From Burkholderia pyrrocinia (lineage in GTDB: Bacteria; Pseudomonadota; Gammaproteobacteria; Burkholderiales; Burkholderiaceae), in assembly GCF_003330765.1 (NCBI RefSeq), contig NZ_CP024903.1:1550001-1614000 (forward strand): a stretch of 64,000 nucleotides of DNA, written 5' to 3'. Below, piece by piece: positions 16,910-24,949 of this stretch; the stretch's first letter is position 1; each line of letters begins with the position of its first letter. A model generated the notes under the pieces. It had not been told where the DNA came from. It saw only the letters and a list, made by a program, of their open reading frames with translations, and ran no database searches. Both the position numbers and the translations under genes were made by a program.

Positions 16910-17647
16910 TCACTTCGGCGCGATGTCGCGCCGCACGCGGCGGATGTGCTGCTCGACATAGAACGCCGCCGCGTCGGCGTCGCCCGACACGATCGCCTCG
17001 TAGATCAGCCGGTGCTCGGACACGTAGAGCCGGACCCGGCCCGCATCGTAGATGCCGTCGTCCTTCAGCCGCTTCCACAGCGGCTGGTCCATCGTCTTCG
17101 CGACTTCGTCCGCGATCTTCACCATCAGCGCGTCGCCGGTCATCAGCGCGAGCTGCCGGTGGAACAGCCGGTCGCTCTCGTTCCACAGCGCGCGCTGGTG
17201 CGGATCGTCGACGTCGGTGATGGTTTCCATCTGCGCGAGATAGCGCTCGGCGCCGGGGTCGGCGCGGCCGTGCGCGGCCGCGAGGCGCGCGATCGCGGGC
17301 TCCAGGATCAGCCGCACGTCGAGCGTCGACGTCGGGCTGAAGTCGGCCTCGGACGCCGCGCGCAGGTCGCCGCGCTGCGTAAGCACGTCGAGCGGCGACG
17401 CGACGACATAGGTGCCCGAATTGCGCTTCGTGAACACGAGCCCTTCGTTCTGCAGCGCACCGAGCGCTTCGCGCACGGCCGGCCGGCCGACCTGGAACAG
17501 GCCCGCGAGCTCGCGCTCGGACGGCAGCCGCGACTCGGCCGCATAGCGCCCCGCGCGGATCTCGTCGCGGATCTTCTCGGCAACCTGCTCGTAGATCTGC
17601 AGCGGCCTGAAACCGCCTTCGAGTGATTCGGGACGCGCGGACATCAT
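16910..17647 (-). CDS. GntR-family (FCD/FadR-type) transcriptional regulator
   Basis: 245 residues. The winged helix at about 17-88 has YEQVAEKIRDEIRAGRYAAESRLPSERELAGLFQVGRPAVREAL. The all-helical FCD ligand domain (about 95-235) carries metal-binding-like residues in DVRLILEP, LFHRQL and SEHRLIYEAI. FCD proteins are repressors responding to small acids. Its position inside the hydroxyproline cluster makes that imino acid or pyrroline-2-carboxylate a likely effector. Starts at a double Met (MMSARP). Confidence 0.9.
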   Translation of the reverse strand: MMSARPESLEGGFRPLQIYEQVAEKIRDEIRAGRYAAESRLPSERELAGLFQVGRPAVREALGALQNEGLVFTKRNSGTYVVASPLDVLTQRGDLRAASEADFSPTSTLDVRLILEPAIARLAAAHGRADPGAERYLAQMETITDVDDPHQRALWNESDRLFHRQLALMTGDALMVKIADEVAKTMDQPLWKRLKDDGIYDAGRVRLYVSEHRLIYEAIVSGDADAAAFYVEQHIRRVRRDIAPK

Positions 17648-17784
17648 CGTTTGGCTCCTGCCCGATCACGGGCGTGAATCTGGAATGGGTTCGCACTATA
17701 CCGGAGCGGCTCGGACATCGAGCCACGGCGCTCCTTCTGGACAGATATTAGAACCAAAATCGGCGAGGCGCTTTATTTTTTGGG

Positions 17785-17802
17785 TTGCTGGTACGCCAAC
17801 AA
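17785..17802. promoter_or_regulatory. Imperfect inverted repeat before the reductase gene, candidate GntR operator
   Basis: TTGCTGG-TACG-CCAACAA has one mismatch between arms and resembles FadR-class operators (TGGTnnnnCCA core). It lies 108 bases upstream of the reductase ATG and 138 bases from the divergent GntR start, so it could control both. Confidence 0.5.
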
Positions 17803-17909
17803 GTGGTATAGATTTGATCCACACTGCCCTGTATCGCGGTATCCGGCAGCCCGTGGCGGGCGCGTCATGCGCCCGTCGTCCACGCTCACCGACGCATACG
17901 ACGTACACG

Positions 17910-18845
17910 ATGACCGCCCTTTCCCGGATTCCTGTTTTCGATGCGGCCGACACGGCCGCGCTGCTCGACTACCCGGCGCTGCTCGCCACGCTCAGGCAAG
18001 CCGTCGCCGACTATGCGGCGGGCGAGATCGTCAGCCCCGAGCGCCTGGTCGTGCCGCTGCAGGCCGGCGGCGTGATGCTGTCGATGCCGTCGAGCGCGCG
18101 CGACCTCGCGACCCACAAGCTCGTGAACGTGTGCCCCGGCAACGGCGCCCGCGGGCTGCCGACGATACTCGGCCAGGTAACCGCGTACGACGCGACCACG
18201 GGCGAGATGCGCTTCGTGCTCGACGGCCCGACGGTCACCGGCCGCCGCACGGCGGCCATCACGGCGCTCGGCATCCAGGCGTTGCATGGCGCCGCGCCGC
18301 ACGACATCCTGCTGATCGGCACCGGCAAGCAGGCGGCCAATCACGCGGAAGCGCTCGCGGCGATCTTTCCGGACGCACGTCTTCACGTGCGCGGCACCCG
18401 CGCCGACGGCACGGCCGCATTCTGCGCCGCGCAGCGCGCGCATGCGCCGCGGCTCGCGCCGCTCGACGGCGACGCGATTCCCTATGCGATCGATGTCGTC
18501 GTCACGCTGACGACGAGCCGTACGCCCGTCTACCGCGAAGCCGCGCGCGAAGGCCGGCTCGTGGTCGGCGTCGGCGCGTTCACCGCGGACGCGGCCGAGA
18601 TCGATGCGAACACGGTGCATGGCAGCCGGCTCGTGGTCGACGATCCGGCCGGCGCGCGCCACGAGGCCGGCGACCTGATCGTCGCGCAGGTCGACTGGCG
18701 GGACGTCGCATCGCTCGCCGACGTGCTGAATGGCACATTCGCCCGCAGCGGGCCGCTGCTGTTCAAGAGCGTCGGCTGTGCCGCGTGGGATCTGGCCGCG
18801 TGCCGCACCGCACGCGATGCACTGGAAGCGCGCCAGGCCGGCTGA
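17910..18845 (+). CDS. Ornithine cyclodeaminase/mu-crystallin-family Delta1-pyrroline-2-carboxylate reductase
   Basis: 311 residues. The fold is the ornithine cyclodeaminase/mu-crystallin type: substrate-domain HKLVNVCPGN (Lys70), VLDGPTVTGRRTAAITALGI, and a Rossmann motif GTGKQAANHAEAL. Members in hydroxyproline and lysine breakdown reduce Delta1-pyrroline-2-carboxylate (and often piperideine-2-carboxylate) to L-proline with NAD(P)H. The dehydratase in the same cluster makes exactly this substrate, so the assignment is better than the family alone allows. The ATG at 17910 is chosen because family similarity begins there, although the frame is open upstream. Divergent from the GntR gene. Confidence 0.85.
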   Translation: MTALSRIPVFDAADTAALLDYPALLATLRQAVADYAAGEIVSPERLVVPLQAGGVMLSMPSSARDLATHKLVNVCPGNGARGLPTILGQVTAYDATTGEMRFVLDGPTVTGRRTAAITALGIQALHGAAPHDILLIGTGKQAANHAEALAAIFPDARLHVRGTRADGTAAFCAAQRAHAPRLAPLDGDAIPYAIDVVVTLTTSRTPVYREAAREGRLVVGVGAFTADAAEIDANTVHGSRLVVDDPAGARHEAGDLIVAQVDWRDVASLADVLNGTFARSGPLLFKSVGCAAWDLAACRTARDALEARQAG

Positions 18846-19012
18846 TCCGGCGGCGAAGCCCGCCGGCCGCGTTGCGGCATCGCAATATCGGGACCGCTCC
18901 GGCGCTTTCCCGTACGCGCTGTAGGAAACGCCCTACACCGCGTCGTAGCGGCCTACACAAACTTCCAATTCGGCCGATTTCATTTTCGGCGGCGCAACAC
19001 GATACTGCCGGC

Positions 19013-19417
19013 ATGAATGCCAGCCTTTCACCCGCCGCGCTCCGGGTGTTCCTCGTCGATCACGCCGTCGCCGTCCGGCAGCGGATCGCGCTGCTCGTCG
19101 GCGCGATCCGCGGCGTCGCCGTCGTGGGCGAAGCGGAAGACGGCCAGGACGCGTGGACGCATATTCGCAGCAGCCAGGCGGACGTGGTGATCGTCGACCT
19201 GCGGCTCGCGGACGGCAGCGGCCTCGACCTGATCGGGATGCTGTCGAAGGCCGCGCCGCGCATCGTCACGATCGTGCTGACGAATCACTCGGCACCGGCA
19301 TTCAGAGAGGCATGCGCGACGGCCGGAGCCGACTACTTCTTCGACAAGACCGCCGAATTCGACGCCGCATGCCATGTCATCGAATCCCTGGTGCACGCTC
19401 GCGCGCACCGCCCCTGA
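19013..19417 (+). CDS. Stand-alone receiver-domain response regulator
   Basis: 134 residues, receiver domain only. Asp16 is in FLVDHA, phospho-acceptor Asp62 in VVIVDLRLADG, Thr90 in VLTNH and Lys112 in FFDKTAEF, so it should be phosphorylated. There is no output domain. No kinase is adjacent. It ends 16 bases before the FNR-type regulator gene, so the two are probably one transcript and may share a signal. It could act by protein contact, like other single-domain regulators. Confidence 0.85.
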   Translation: MNASLSPAALRVFLVDHAVAVRQRIALLVGAIRGVAVVGEAEDGQDAWTHIRSSQADVVIVDLRLADGSGLDLIGMLSKAAPRIVTIVLTNHSAPAFREACATAGADYFFDKTAEFDAACHVIESLVHARAHRP

Positions 19418-19433
19418 CGAGCCGGAGCGACTC

Positions 19434-20213
19434 ATGTCCACCGCCACCGCCTGCGCCGCCGACGTACCCGTTGCGCCCCGGCCGATGATCCCGCTTCGAG
19501 CGGTCGCGCGCGCCGACGCCGCCAAGCATCCCGCCGCGCGCTGCTCGGTCTGCGCGATGCGCTCGATGTGCCTGCCGCCGCACCTGACGGCGGCCGAGTA
19601 CGGCCGCCTCGACGCGATCATCTGCACGACCCGGCAGGTTCGCCAGGGCGACGCGCTGTTCCGCACCGACGATCCGTTCCAGAGCATCTATGCGGTGCGC
19701 GCGGGTTCGTTCAAGACGGTGATGATGCATCGCGACGGCCGCGAGCACGTGACGGGCTTCCAGATTCCCGGCGAAACGCTCGGGATGGACGGTATCGGCG
19801 GCGGCCAGCACTGCTGCGACGCGATCGCGCTGGAAGACAGCGTCGTGTGCATCATCCCGTTCGGCGCGCTCGAAGCGGCGTGCCGCGAAATGAAGCCGAT
19901 GCAGCATTTCCTCTACCAGATGCTGAGTAGCGAGATCGTCCGCGAATCGAGCCAGATGCTGCTGCTCGGCACGATGTCGGCCGAACAGCGCGTCGCGCAT
20001 TTCCTGCTGAACCTGTCGTCGCGCTTCGAGGCGCGCGGCTATTCGGCGACGGAATTCAACTTGCGGATGACGCGCGAGGAAATCGGCTGCTATCTCGGGA
20101 TGAAGCTCGAAACCGTCAGCCGGATGTTCTCGCGGTTCCATCGCGACGCGTTGGTCGACACGCGCGGCAAGCGCGTGCGCATCATCGACGCGCAAGCGCT
20201 CGCGCGAGTCTGA
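19434..20213 (+). CDS. FNR/ANR-type oxygen-sensing regulator, CRP/FNR family
   Basis: 259 residues. The N-terminus has Cys37-x2-Cys40-x5-Cys46 (CSVCAMRSMC), the FNR spacing, and the central cysteine is in GGGQHCCDAIA (Cys127/128). These would hold a [4Fe-4S] cluster that is lost in oxygen. A cyclic-nucleotide-like beta barrel (about 60-170) and Crp-type helix-turn-helix (about 200-245: MTREEIGCYLGMKLETVSRMFSRF) follow, with the Glu/Ser/Arg recognition pattern of FNR. It should bind TTGAT-N4-ATCAA. Candidate boxes in this window are at 4115-4128 and 21359-21372. Start at ATG 19434; an in-frame upstream extension lacks family sequence. Confidence 0.93.
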   Translation: MSTATACAADVPVAPRPMIPLRAVARADAAKHPAARCSVCAMRSMCLPPHLTAAEYGRLDAIICTTRQVRQGDALFRTDDPFQSIYAVRAGSFKTVMMHRDGREHVTGFQIPGETLGMDGIGGGQHCCDAIALEDSVVCIIPFGALEAACREMKPMQHFLYQMLSSEIVRESSQMLLLGTMSAEQRVAHFLLNLSSRFEARGYSATEFNLRMTREEIGCYLGMKLETVSRMFSRFHRDALVDTRGKRVRIIDAQALARV

Positions 20214-20255
20214 CGCACAACGCCGCATGGCGCGCGCGGCGTGGCGCGCCATGCG

Positions 20256-20606
20256 TCACTGCGCCGTGCCACTGGCCGCTGCGTCGCGCAGCGCCACCCT
20301 TTCACCGCCCGCCTGCCACGCGATCAGCGCCTGTTCTGCCTGCGCGAATGCGCGGCGCAGCGCGTCGTCCATGTTGTCGCCGACACACGGCGGCAGCGGC
20401 CTGAGCGCCGCGTCGTGCATCACCAGCTCGAGCCGCACGCCATACAGGCGTACGCCATCGGCCGCAGCGCGCGATTCGATTTCGAGGTGGCAGCCGCTGA
20501 TCAACCCGCGGAACCGTTCGAGCCGTACCAGCTGCACGCCGGCTTCGGCTTCCACCGCGGCGGAACCCGTGAATCCGAGGCAGGCGATCTGCATGCCCAC
20601 GCCCAT
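20256..20606 (-). CDS. HPF/RaiA-like small protein (ribosome-associated, tentative)
   Basis: 116 residues starting MGVGMQIA with AGGAG upstream of ATG 20606. The predicted order beta, helix (LERFRGLI), beta (GCHLEIESR), beta (YGVRLELVMHD), helix (NMDDALRRAFAQAEQALIAW) matches the S30EA/HPF fold, whose members idle ribosomes in stationary or anaerobic cells. Primary similarity is weak: the usual basic surface is thinner and the second helix shorter. It could be an unrelated alpha/beta protein. It belongs to the small-gene cluster beside the FNR-type regulator. Confidence 0.5.
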   Translation of the reverse strand: MGVGMQIACLGFTGSAAVEAEAGVQLVRLERFRGLISGCHLEIESRAAADGVRLYGVRLELVMHDAALRPLPPCVGDNMDDALRRAFAQAEQALIAWQAGGERVALRDAAASGTAQ

Positions 20607-20761
20607 GTCGTCTCTCCTGACGGGGCCGCCCGCTCGTCGACCGCCTTGCTCGCGCCGCCCGCACCTAAATGCGGCGGCACGCGTTTCCCGTGGCGCGGCG
20701 CGGATTCTCAGATCGCTGCCCGGCCGATAGTCCGCCCGCGCCTTCGTCGGCACGGGATCGT

Positions 20762-21001
20762 TCATACATTGAATATCTGCGACGTCTTCATCTCGATCCA
20801 CGTCATTCCGGCCCGCAGCCCTTCGATCATCGCCTCGCGCTCGGTCGGATACGCATGGCTGTGCTCGAACGTGTGATGAAAGCGCGCGGCGCCGCTGCCG
20901 TGCTCGACCGACACGCGGCAGCGGAACTCGCCCGATTCGCATGGGCGCGTCTCGACTTCGACCGACCAGTCGCGTTCGTGAATGTTGCCTTGCAGTGTCA
21001 T
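20762..21001 (-). CDS. Conserved-looking hypothetical protein, 79 residues
   Basis: Soluble, acidic-to-neutral and mostly beta in appearance: MTLQGNIHERDWSVEVETRP, then CRVSVEHGSGAARFHHTFEH and a C-terminal helix EREAMIEGLRAGMTWIEMKT. No signal peptide or membrane segment, and no family recognised. Codon use is normal for this DNA and a GGAGGG lies just upstream of the ATG, so it is probably a real gene. It lies between the HPF-like and DUF1488 genes, all on the minus strand. Confidence 0.65.
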   Translation of the reverse strand: MTLQGNIHERDWSVEVETRPCESGEFRCRVSVEHGSGAARFHHTFEHSHAYPTEREAMIEGLRAGMTWIEMKTSQIFNV

Positions 21002-21017
21002 GCGCCCTCCTGCGGTA

Positions 21018-21311
21018 TCAGTCTTCGAGCCGGAAGTGGCCGCTGTGCAACAGCACCGGCCGGCCGCCGATTTCCTCGAGCATCCGTCGTGCCATCGCCT
21101 CGATCGCCGGCCGGTGCGCGTCGAACGCGACCAGCAGGTCGCGCTCCAGCAGCGACGGTGCGCCGAAATGGTCTTCCAGCGCCTCGGCCGTGATCGCGCA
21201 CTGCACGCAACGTCCGTCGACCAGCGCCGAAAACGCGACGACCAGGTCGCGCGCGCAATATTCGGGCGGCTCCGGCGGGAAGACGATCTGCATCTGTTCG
21301 CCTGTCATCAT
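21018..21311 (-). CDS. DUF1488-family protein
   Basis: 97 residues. It has the DUF1488 shape: an early IVFPPEPPEYCARDLVVAFSALVDGRCVQCAITAEALEDHFG, then a helical half ending HSGHFRLED. Two Met codons start it (MMTGEQMQI). Function is unknown. Starts 16 bases upstream of the 79-residue gene. A symmetric TTGAC-N4-GTCAA site is 48-61 bases upstream of its ATG (21359-21372), which fits activation by the FNR-type protein. Confidence 0.85.
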   Translation of the reverse strand: MMTGEQMQIVFPPEPPEYCARDLVVAFSALVDGRCVQCAITAEALEDHFGAPSLLERDLLVAFDAHRPAIEAMARRMLEEIGGRPVLLHSGHFRLED

Positions 21312-21358
21312 CGTGATGGCTCCATGACGAGAGCATAGTGGCGCGCGCGGCCGCGCGC

Positions 21359-21372
21359 TTGACCCACGTCAA
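21359..21372. promoter_or_regulatory. Candidate ANR/FNR-type site
   Basis: TTGACCCACGTCAA is a perfect TTGAC-N4-GTCAA palindrome, 8 of 10 defined bases of the FNR consensus. Its centre is about 54 bases from the DUF1488 ATG, compatible with a class II site if the leader is short. The FNR-type regulator is encoded 1.1 kb away. Confidence 0.5.
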
Positions 21373-21435
21373 CCGGTTCGCTGCACCGCATGATGACGGC
21401 ACAGCCTCGTGCCGGCGCGGTAGCGCAACGCCGCT

Positions 21436-21834
21436 TCAGCCCGCGCCGGGCTCGATTGCCGCGCCGCGCTCCGCGAGCAGCTCGCGCAGCACGCTGCGGT
21501 GGCAATGGCGCTCGTCGTCGCAGTAGCAGCCGATCGAGAACGCGGTGGTCGCCGACAGCGCCGCCAGCAGGTCCAGCACCTTCGCCGGGTCGCCATGCGC
21601 CATTTCCGCGCGGAAGTGGCGCTTGAACGCGTGCCATTCGGCGTCGGTTTCGGCGGCCTGCGCCTGCGCGACGAGTTCGGGGCTCGGCGACAGCGTCGGC
21701 AACCATACATCATAGTAGTTGCGCGACGCGAATTCCGCCTTCGGCACGCCGCGCGGCGGCCGCCGCACCGTCCCGATCCGCAGGCCCTCGCCGGCCGCGC
21801 GCGGCGTGCCGAGCTGGATGATCCGAATGCCCAT
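21436..21834 (-). CDS. DUF488-family protein
   Basis: 132 residues. The DUF488 pattern is clear: IRIGTVRRPPRGVPKAEFASRNYYDVWLPTLSPS near the start, and IGCYCDDERHCHRSVLRELLAERG near the end, the latter with the conserved Cys-Cys/His-Arg set. The family has no firmly assigned reaction. The ATG at 21834 has AGGAG upstream. It is transcribed toward the DUF1488 gene, 124 bases away, with the candidate FNR site in between. Confidence 0.85.
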   Translation of the reverse strand: MGIRIIQLGTPRAAGEGLRIGTVRRPPRGVPKAEFASRNYYDVWLPTLSPSPELVAQAQAAETDAEWHAFKRHFRAEMAHGDPAKVLDLLAALSATTAFSIGCYCDDERHCHRSVLRELLAERGAAIEPGAG

Positions 21835-21923
21835 GTCGCTCCTCTGTCTTGCGTCCGATTCCGTGATCGTACCCCCGCGCCTGCGCCCGCGTCAGCCGGT
21901 AGCGCGCACTGCGGCCGCGCAAC

Positions 21924-21961
21924 AAAAAACCGGCTGCCTCCGCGACGGGAAACAGCCGGTT
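21924..21961 (-). terminator. Rho-independent terminator of tyrB
   Basis: On the minus strand, AACCGGCTG and CAGCCGGTT form a 9-bp stem followed by a T-run (A-run at 21924-21929 on the plus strand). It lies 35 bases after the aminotransferase stop. Confidence 0.9.
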
Positions 21962-21995
21962 CGGCCAGCAGCGTGGCGCGCCGGGCGCGCGGCAA

Positions 21996-23198
21996 TCAGA
22001 CGCCGCTCTTCAGCACCTTGCCGATCGCGTCCGCGACGATGCCGACGTTCGAGTCGTTCAGGCCCGCCACGCACATCCGGCCCGAACGAAGGATATACAC
22101 GCCGTGCACTTCGCGCAGCGCGTCGACCTGCGATTCGGTCAGGCCCGTGTACGTGAACATCCCGCGCTGCTTCACGTAGCGCGTGAGCGCTTCGCCGCTG
22201 ACGTGGTCGCGCAGGCCGTCATGGATCGACTGGCGCATCCGCGCGATGCGGCGGCACATCGCCGACAGTTCCTCTTCCCACTGCTTGCGCAGCGCGGGCG
22301 TGCCGAGCACGGCCGCCACGACCTTCGCACCGTAGGTTTGCGGGTTGCTGTAGTTCGAACGCACGGCGCCGGCCAGCTGGCCGAGCACGCGGTCGGCGGC
22401 GGCCGCATCTTCGCAGATGACGCTCAGGCCGCCCACGCGCTCGCCGTACAGCGAGAAGTTTTTCGAGAACGAGTTTGCGACGAGCGCCGGCACGCCGCGG
22501 CGGCCCAGTTCGCGCACCGCGAACGCGTCCGCGTCGAGGCCCGCGCCGAAGCCCTGGTACGCCATGTCGACGAACGGCAGCAGCCCGCGCGCCTCGATCA
22601 CGTCGATCAGCTTCTCCCACTGGCCTTCATCGAGATCGACGCCGGTCGGGTTATGGCAGCACGCGTGCAGCAGCACGATGCTGCGCGCCGGCAGCGCGTC
22701 GATCGCCGCGAGCATCGCATCGAACTTCAGGCCGCCCGTCGCCTCGTCGTAGTACGGATACGTGTTCACCGTGAAGCCGGCACGCTCGAAGATGAAGCGG
22801 TGATTTTCCCAGCTCGGATCGCTGAGCCACACCTGCGCGTCCGGGAAATAGCGCTTCAGGAAATCGGCGCCCACCTTCAGCGCGCCCGAGCCGCCCAGCG
22901 TCTGCACGGTCGCGATGCGGCCGGCCGCGCGGGCCGGGTGATCGGCGCCGAACACGAGCGCCTGCACGGCGTCGCGATACGCGGGCAGGCCGACCATCGG
23001 CAGGTAAGGCTTCGCGCCGATATCGCGCTGCAGCGCGGTTTCGGCTTCGCGTACGGCGTCCATCACCGGAATCCGGCCTTCGGCGTCGAAGTAGATCCCG
23101 ATGCTCAGGTTGACCTTCTGGTCGCGCGGATCTTTCTGGAAGTTCTCGTTGAGCGTCAGGATCGGGTCGCCCGGGTACGCGTCGATGTGTTCGAACAT
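21996..23198 (-). CDS. tyrB: Aromatic amino acid aminotransferase
   Basis: 400 residues, class I/II (fold type I) PLP enzyme of the AspC/TyrB subgroup. It starts MFEHIDAYPGDPILTLNENF and has NLSIGIYFD, HACCHNPTGVD, DMAYQGFG, Lys246 in SFSKNFSLYGER (PLP Schiff base), and a C-terminal substrate Arg in YILRSGRMCVAGLN. It exchanges amino groups between aromatic amino acids (and aspartate) and 2-oxoglutarate. The genes upstream on the same strand, an aromatic amino acid permease, and the divergent Lrp regulator, point to Phe/Tyr/Trp use. The ATG at 23198 is set by family start; the upstream frame is shadow sequence. Confidence 0.92.
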   Translation of the reverse strand: MFEHIDAYPGDPILTLNENFQKDPRDQKVNLSIGIYFDAEGRIPVMDAVREAETALQRDIGAKPYLPMVGLPAYRDAVQALVFGADHPARAAGRIATVQTLGGSGALKVGADFLKRYFPDAQVWLSDPSWENHRFIFERAGFTVNTYPYYDEATGGLKFDAMLAAIDALPARSIVLLHACCHNPTGVDLDEGQWEKLIDVIEARGLLPFVDMAYQGFGAGLDADAFAVRELGRRGVPALVANSFSKNFSLYGERVGGLSVICEDAAAADRVLGQLAGAVRSNYSNPQTYGAKVVAAVLGTPALRKQWEEELSAMCRRIARMRQSIHDGLRDHVSGEALTRYVKQRGMFTYTGLTESQVDALREVHGVYILRSGRMCVAGLNDSNVGIVADAIGKVLKSGV

Positions 23199-23244
23199 GG
23201 CTTGAGTCGGTCTCGTTTGGAAGAATGGTCGGTGGTGGCCTGCG

Positions 23245-24630
23245 TCAGCGTGCGGACGCGCCGTCGCGCATCGCATAGCCTGCATTCTTCTGACGGAAGC
23301 GATACCCGATCGCGAGCACCGCGAGCCATACCGGGATCAGGTACACCGACAGGCGGAGATCCGGCGTCAGGTACATCACGACGAGAATGCCGGCCATGAA
23401 TGCCAGGCACAGGTAATTCGTGAAAGGATAGCCCAGACTGCGGAAGGAAGTCTCCTCCCCGGCCGCGCGCTTGGCCTGGCGGAACTTCAGGTGGATCAGG
23501 CTGATCATCGCCCAGTTGATGATCAGCGCCGACACGACGAGGCCCATCAGCACCTCGAACGCCTTGCCCGGCATGAAGTAGTTGACCAGCACGCACGCGC
23601 CGGTCGCGAGTGCCGACGCGCCGAGCGCAGCGAGCGGAATGCCGCGCTTGTTCACCGAGCACAGCACCTTCGGCGCATTGCCCTGCCGCGCGAGGCCGAA
23701 CAGCATCCGGCTGTTGCAGTACACGCCGCTGTTGTAGACCGACAGCGCGGCCGTCAGCACAACGACGTTCAGCACGTTCGCGACCAGGTTGCTGCTCAGC
23801 GCATGGAAGATCAGCACGAACGGGCTGCCGCCGCTGACGACCTTCTCCCACGGATACAGCGACAGCAGCACGGCGAGCGCGCCGATGTAGAAAATCAGGA
23901 TGCGGTAGATCACCTGGTTGGTCGCGCGCGGGATGCTGTGCTTCGGATCGTCGGCCTCGGCCGCCGTGATGCCGACGAGCTCGAGCCCGCCGAACGAGAA
24001 CATGATCGCGGCCATCGACATCACGAGGCCCGACACGCCGTTCGGGAAGAAGCCGCCGTGCTGCCACAGGTTCCGGACGCTGGCCTCCGGCCCTGCATGG
24101 CCGCTCGCGAGCAGCCAGCCGCCGAAGCCGATCATCCCGACGATCGCGGCGACCTTGATGATCGAGAACCAGAATTCCGTCTCGCCGTACGACTTCACGC
24201 TGGTCAGGTTGATCAGGTTGATGACGACGAAGAACACGAGCGCGGACACCCAGGTCGGCACGCCCGGCCACCAGTACTGCACGTAGATCCCGACGGCCGA
24301 CAGCTCGGCCATGCTGACGAGGATATACAGCACCCAGTAGTTCCAGCCGGACAGGAAGCCCGTGAAGTGGCCGAAGTACTTGTCGGCGAAGTAGCTGAAC
24401 GAACCCGCGACGGGCTCGTCGACGACCATCTCGCCGAGCTGGCGCATGATGAAGAACGCGACGATGCCGGCCACCGCATAGCCGAGCAGCACCGACGGGC
24501 CCGCCATCTTGATCGTCTGCGCGATACCGAGGAACAGCCCCGTGCCGAGCGCGCCGCCGAGCGCAATCAGCTGGATGTGCCGGTTCTTCAGCCCGCGCTT
24601 CAGGCCGTCGCTCTCGTTTCCAGAAACCAT
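23245..24630 (-). CDS. aroP: Amino acid permease, APC/AAT family, probably aromatic
   Basis: 461 residues, 12 predicted transmembrane helices. N-terminal LKRGLKNRHIQLIALGGALGTGLFLG is the AAT-family signature, with GEMVVDEPVAGSFSYFADKY and FGGLELVGITAAEADDP also present. It is a proton-driven importer in the inner membrane. The AroP/PheP assignment rests on these motifs and on the tyrB gene 46 bases downstream in the same operon. The ATG at 24630 follows GGAGAAGAC. Confidence 0.85.
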   Translation of the reverse strand: MVSGNESDGLKRGLKNRHIQLIALGGALGTGLFLGIAQTIKMAGPSVLLGYAVAGIVAFFIMRQLGEMVVDEPVAGSFSYFADKYFGHFTGFLSGWNYWVLYILVSMAELSAVGIYVQYWWPGVPTWVSALVFFVVINLINLTSVKSYGETEFWFSIIKVAAIVGMIGFGGWLLASGHAGPEASVRNLWQHGGFFPNGVSGLVMSMAAIMFSFGGLELVGITAAEADDPKHSIPRATNQVIYRILIFYIGALAVLLSLYPWEKVVSGGSPFVLIFHALSSNLVANVLNVVVLTAALSVYNSGVYCNSRMLFGLARQGNAPKVLCSVNKRGIPLAALGASALATGACVLVNYFMPGKAFEVLMGLVVSALIINWAMISLIHLKFRQAKRAAGEETSFRSLGYPFTNYLCLAFMAGILVVMYLTPDLRLSVYLIPVWLAVLAIGYRFRQKNAGYAMRDGASAR

Positions 24631-24949
24631 GTCTTCTCCACTCTGTCCGCCTCCGCCGGAAGCGGCGCGGCGCGCCTCGGTGTGCCGGGCGCTGTTTTGC
24701 TGTGCCGGCGGCCGTTCGTGGAGCCACCGGGTTGGGGACTGCAATCTTCGCGTGGCGGCGCCCGATTCCTGTCGGCGTGCCCGCCAGACCGGCCGCCGAC
24801 TTGTCGCCCATGCCGCATTGCTGCGGCCGCCCACGAAAATCCGGCGTCAGTTTAGCGCCGCGACGACGAAATCGGGTTTCGTAACTCGTTCATGCAAACC
24901 CTACATTATGAGATAAGATTGCATCCAGGAGACAAATGAGGAAATAAAA
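24631..24949. promoter_or_regulatory. Divergent promoter region of aroP-tyrB and the Lrp gene
   Basis: 319 bases between divergent starts, with no gene. ACGAAA-TCGGG-TTTCGT (24866-24882) is a perfect 6-bp inverted repeat. A more distant pair, ATGCAA near 24892 and TTGCAT near 24925, brackets an AT-rich stretch that probably holds the lrp-like promoter. These are candidates for binding by the Lrp-type regulator, which usually acts on adjacent divergent genes. Confidence 0.45.
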
